Source: a virus. Taken from it: a stretch of 33,426 nt of DNA. The DNA is taken from positions 1-33,426 of IMG/VR virus record IMGVR_UViG_3300032288_002609. One strand, given 5' to 3'. Positions 31,204-33,426 of the stretch are shown in pieces. Position 1 is the first letter of the stretch. Each line of letters begins with the position of its first letter. Under the pieces are notes generated by a model. It worked only from the letters and a program-made list of their open reading frames with translations, was not told the DNA's origin and made no database searches. The position numbers and the translations under genes were made by a program.

Positions 31204-31236
31204 TAATTAAACAATAAATAACAGACGATAACTAAT

Positions 31237-33345
31237 ATGAGTAACCACAGCGACTTTTGGTATAAAGACTACGATATTGGATGGGATTTCAGCGATGATT
31301 CCGATATGGTAGACGTTTCATCTTCTGAAACAGAAGCAACCGCTGATCTTATTCGGTTGTCGTCTGCTCGTCGTGCAATTTCAAATTATGTCACTATTCT
31401 TACTGGTAAGTCTATTCCAGTGATGTTTAATGATAGTAATATGAGTTGCACTGATGGTGAGGTTGTATATATTGGTAGTGATGTACATGAGAAGGATAAC
31501 TTCGATGTTGCCGTAGGATTGGCACTACATGAAGCTAGCCACATTGTTTATAGTGACATGGAGTTGTACAAGAATATAAATGTCAATGTACCCCGTAGTA
31601 TTTACAACCTCACCGAACCTTTGAATATTTCAAAGCAAGAGGTGGCAGAGTTTTGTAAGATGATTTTCAATTATATCGAAGATCGATATATCGATTATAG
31701 TATTTACAAGTCTGCTCCTGGTTATCGTGGATATTACGAATCTTTATATGATAAGTACTTCAACAATAAAGTCATTGATGATGGACTGAAGAGTCAACTA
31801 TATCGTACTACAACTCCAGATTCATACTCATATCGTATTATCAATCTAACAAATCTTAATACGGATCTAAGAGCTTTGCCCGGATTGTATGATATTGCGA
31901 AGCTTATTGATTTGACAAACATCTCACGTTTGGACACATCAGCTAGTCGCTACGAGTTGTCTTTTAAGATCGCTGAGATTGTTTTTTCTAATATCACAGA
32001 AGCATCTAAAAAGACAACTGAACAATCAGTTGGGTCTGGCTCTGGAGAAGGTGCTGAAGAAGAATCACAAGATGGTGATAGTAATACTACTATAGGTGGA
32101 ACGGAATTATCTAATGATACTGGAAACGCATCTAGCAGTTTGGATGATATCCTCGGAGGTGATACAACTTCTGTAAAGTCAGAATCCGATGCAACAAAAG
32201 AAATTGGAAGTGATCCAAAAGTAAGCAAGACTAAACAAGGTAAGATTGCTAAGGCTTTTTCTAAACAGAAGGATTTTCTAAATGGGAAAATTTCCAAGAA
32301 GAAAGTTACTAAGAAAGAAAAGACTTTGCTTGATGTACTAGAAAAAAGTCAGGTTGAAATTACAGATGTAGCTCAAGACTATATTCGCAACTATGGTGGC
32401 GTTGGTGCTATTGAGTGCATTGTGGTAAAGAATTTGACCCGTGAACTGATGGATTCTTCTGAATTCGTATTGAAGAAAATCAAGGGTCATGATTATTATA
32501 GTCGTACTAGTGTTGATACCCGTGCTTTATACAACGATGATGTAGCTAACTATGTTAACTTGGGAATTGTGATGGGAGTCAAACTTGCTAAACGTATTCA
32601 GTTTCGTAATGAAGTGAATATTGATAAGTTCAGCCGTCGTCAGATTGGTAAGATTGACAAACGAATTCTTCATGAACTTGGTGCTGATGTAGAAAATATT
32701 TTTTACACCACCGCTGTACATAAGTACAAGAAGATGAACTTTCATATTACATTGGATGGCAGTTCTAGTATGGGTGGTGTTAAATGGTTAAACACAATCA
32801 AATTGTGTACCACTATTGCTAAGGCTGCTTCTATGTTGGATAATATTAATGTATCTATTAGTATTAGATCTACATATGGTAAGAATCCTTATGTTGTAAT
32901 TGCATACGATTCTCGTAAAGATAAGTTTAGTAAGATTAAAAATCTATTTCCTTATATCGTCCCATCTGGATCAACTCCTGAGGGTCTATGTTACGAGGCT
33001 ATTATGAAACACGTTACAAAATGTGATGTTGAGAGTGAAAACTACTTTATCAATATCAGTGATGGAGAACCATGCTTTATGATTGCAACTACAAATGGAT
33101 CATATAGTTATAGTGGACCTGCCGCTGCACAACACACTCGTAAGCAGGTAAGTAAGATTACATCATCTGGATATAAAGTTATTTCTTATTTCATTACAGA
33201 ATATGATAATAATTCTTATAGTAATGCCCATCGTGATAACTTTAAAATCATGTATGGTAAGGATAGTAATTTTATTAACTTCAACAATCTAAATCAAATC
33301 GTATCAACTCTTAATAAAAAGATGTTGGAAAGTGTTGACGAATAA
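31237..33345 (+). CDS. HExxH plus VWA domain protein, partner of the AAA+ ATPase
   Basis: The 702-residue product combines two modules. Near the N-terminus LALHEASHIVYSDM gives an HExxH site (His98, Glu99, His102), and FNYIEDRYID supplies Glu148 as a likely third zinc ligand, as in gluzincin-type proteases. Residues about 260-365 are a Ser/Gly/Glu/Lys-rich linker. Residues about 500-690 form a VWA domain with a full MIDAS: Asp507, Ser509 and Ser511 in DGSSSMGG, Thr580 in PSGSTPEG, and Asp609 in ISDGEP. Organisation is like CobT or other VWA partners of MoxR ATPases, but the HExxH domain suggests proteolysis or a metal-dependent task. It is in an operon with the ATPase. Role in infection is unknown; maturation or remodelling of a phage or host complex is an inference. 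Confidence 0.85.
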   Translation: MSNHSDFWYKDYDIGWDFSDDSDMVDVSSSETEATADLIRLSSARRAISNYVTILTGKSIPVMFNDSNMSCTDGEVVYIGSDVHEKDNFDVAVGLALHEASHIVYSDMELYKNINVNVPRSIYNLTEPLNISKQEVAEFCKMIFNYIEDRYIDYSIYKSAPGYRGYYESLYDKYFNNKVIDDGLKSQLYRTTTPDSYSYRIINLTNLNTDLRALPGLYDIAKLIDLTNISRLDTSASRYELSFKIAEIVFSNITEASKKTTEQSVGSGSGEGAEEESQDGDSNTTIGGTELSNDTGNASSSLDDILGGDTTSVKSESDATKEIGSDPKVSKTKQGKIAKAFSKQKDFLNGKISKKKVTKKEKTLLDVLEKSQVEITDVAQDYIRNYGGVGAIECIVVKNLTRELMDSSEFVLKKIKGHDYYSRTSVDTRALYNDDVANYVNLGIVMGVKLAKRIQFRNEVNIDKFSRRQIGKIDKRILHELGADVENIFYTTAVHKYKKMNFHITLDGSSSMGGVKWLNTIKLCTTIAKAASMLDNINVSISIRSTYGKNPYVVIAYDSRKDKFSKIKNLFPYIVPSGSTPEGLCYEAIMKHVTKCDVESENYFINISDGEPCFMIATTNGSYSYSGPAAAQHTRKQVSKITSSGYKVISYFITEYDNNSYSNAHRDNFKIMYGKDSNFINFNNLNQIVSTLNKKMLESVDE

Positions 33346-33402
33346 TATATTCGTGTTAAACTTTTATTAAATCGCAGTATAACAATAAAACAAGGATAAA
33401 AA

Positions 33403-33426
33403 ATGAAAAAGACAGATCGTAAGAAC
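33403..33426 (+). CDS. Start of next gene, cut by the window end
   Basis: An ATG at 33403 follows AAGGA (33392-33396) at 6 nt and opens a frame encoding MKKTDRKN to the window edge. The Lys/Arg-rich start gives no functional hint. The 57-nt gap before it, from 33346, contains no hairpin or terminator, so it may be part of the AAA+/VWA transcript. Confidence 0.55.

Overview
The window is one densely packed stretch of an AT-rich, T4-like contractile-tailed phage (myovirus) genome. It carries a tail-tube protein of exactly T4 gp19 length, a gp26-like baseplate hub/tail chaperone protein, a tape measure, several baseplate proteins, and a recognisable T4-type replication set: gp32 single-strand binding protein, UvsX recombinase, RNase H/flap nuclease, gp41 helicase and aerobic ribonucleotide reductase NrdA/NrdB. 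No host gene, integrase, tRNA or CRISPR array is visible. Only a few genes have a good Shine-Dalgarno, which suggests a host with little SD dependence, but the host cannot be named from the sequence.

Layout. Positions 1-2857 hold the end of a collagen-like fibre protein, a small protein, a GT-B glycosyltransferase and two small unknown proteins. Positions 2858-4148 hold a repeat-rich promoter region and a HAD phosphatase fused to a Pol-beta-type nucleotidyltransferase. Positions 4149-15225 are the tail module: tube protein behind a perfect T4 late promoter box and followed by a strong terminator, an NMN-adenylyltransferase-like protein, the gp26-like protein with a probable ribosomal frameshift, the tape measure, and four baseplate-type genes. 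Positions 15226-23646 carry a short divergent family A DNA polymerase, two unknown proteins, gp32, UvsX, RNase H and helicase. Positions 23647-27187 hold nrdA-nrdB with an unusual leader and a terminator. Positions 27188-30118 are accessory: a membrane-anchored PAS protein, a charged protein, a coiled-coil membrane protein, an exported proline-rich protein ending in five histidines, and a convergent glycosyltransferase-like gene, the only gene on the minus strand. Positions 30177-33345 hold a CobS/MoxR-like AAA+ ATPase with a partner protein combining HExxH and VWA domains. A last gene begins at 33403.

Gene cooperation and control. Replication and nucleotide supply are encoded together (gp32, UvsX, RNase H, helicase, RNR), and the tail genes are in assembly-like order. 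Two kinds of gene start stand out. Some operons follow a TTGACAT sigma70-like element. Several others have the 9-mer ATATTTATA or a one-base variant only 3-13 nt before the start codon and usually no Shine-Dalgarno, which would fit leaderless or near-leaderless late transcripts. The gp32 leader has six TTAA steps spaced 7-9 nt apart, which looks like an autoregulatory operator. These regulatory readings, the frameshift before the tape measure and the AAA+/HExxH-VWA pair are the main points for follow-up.
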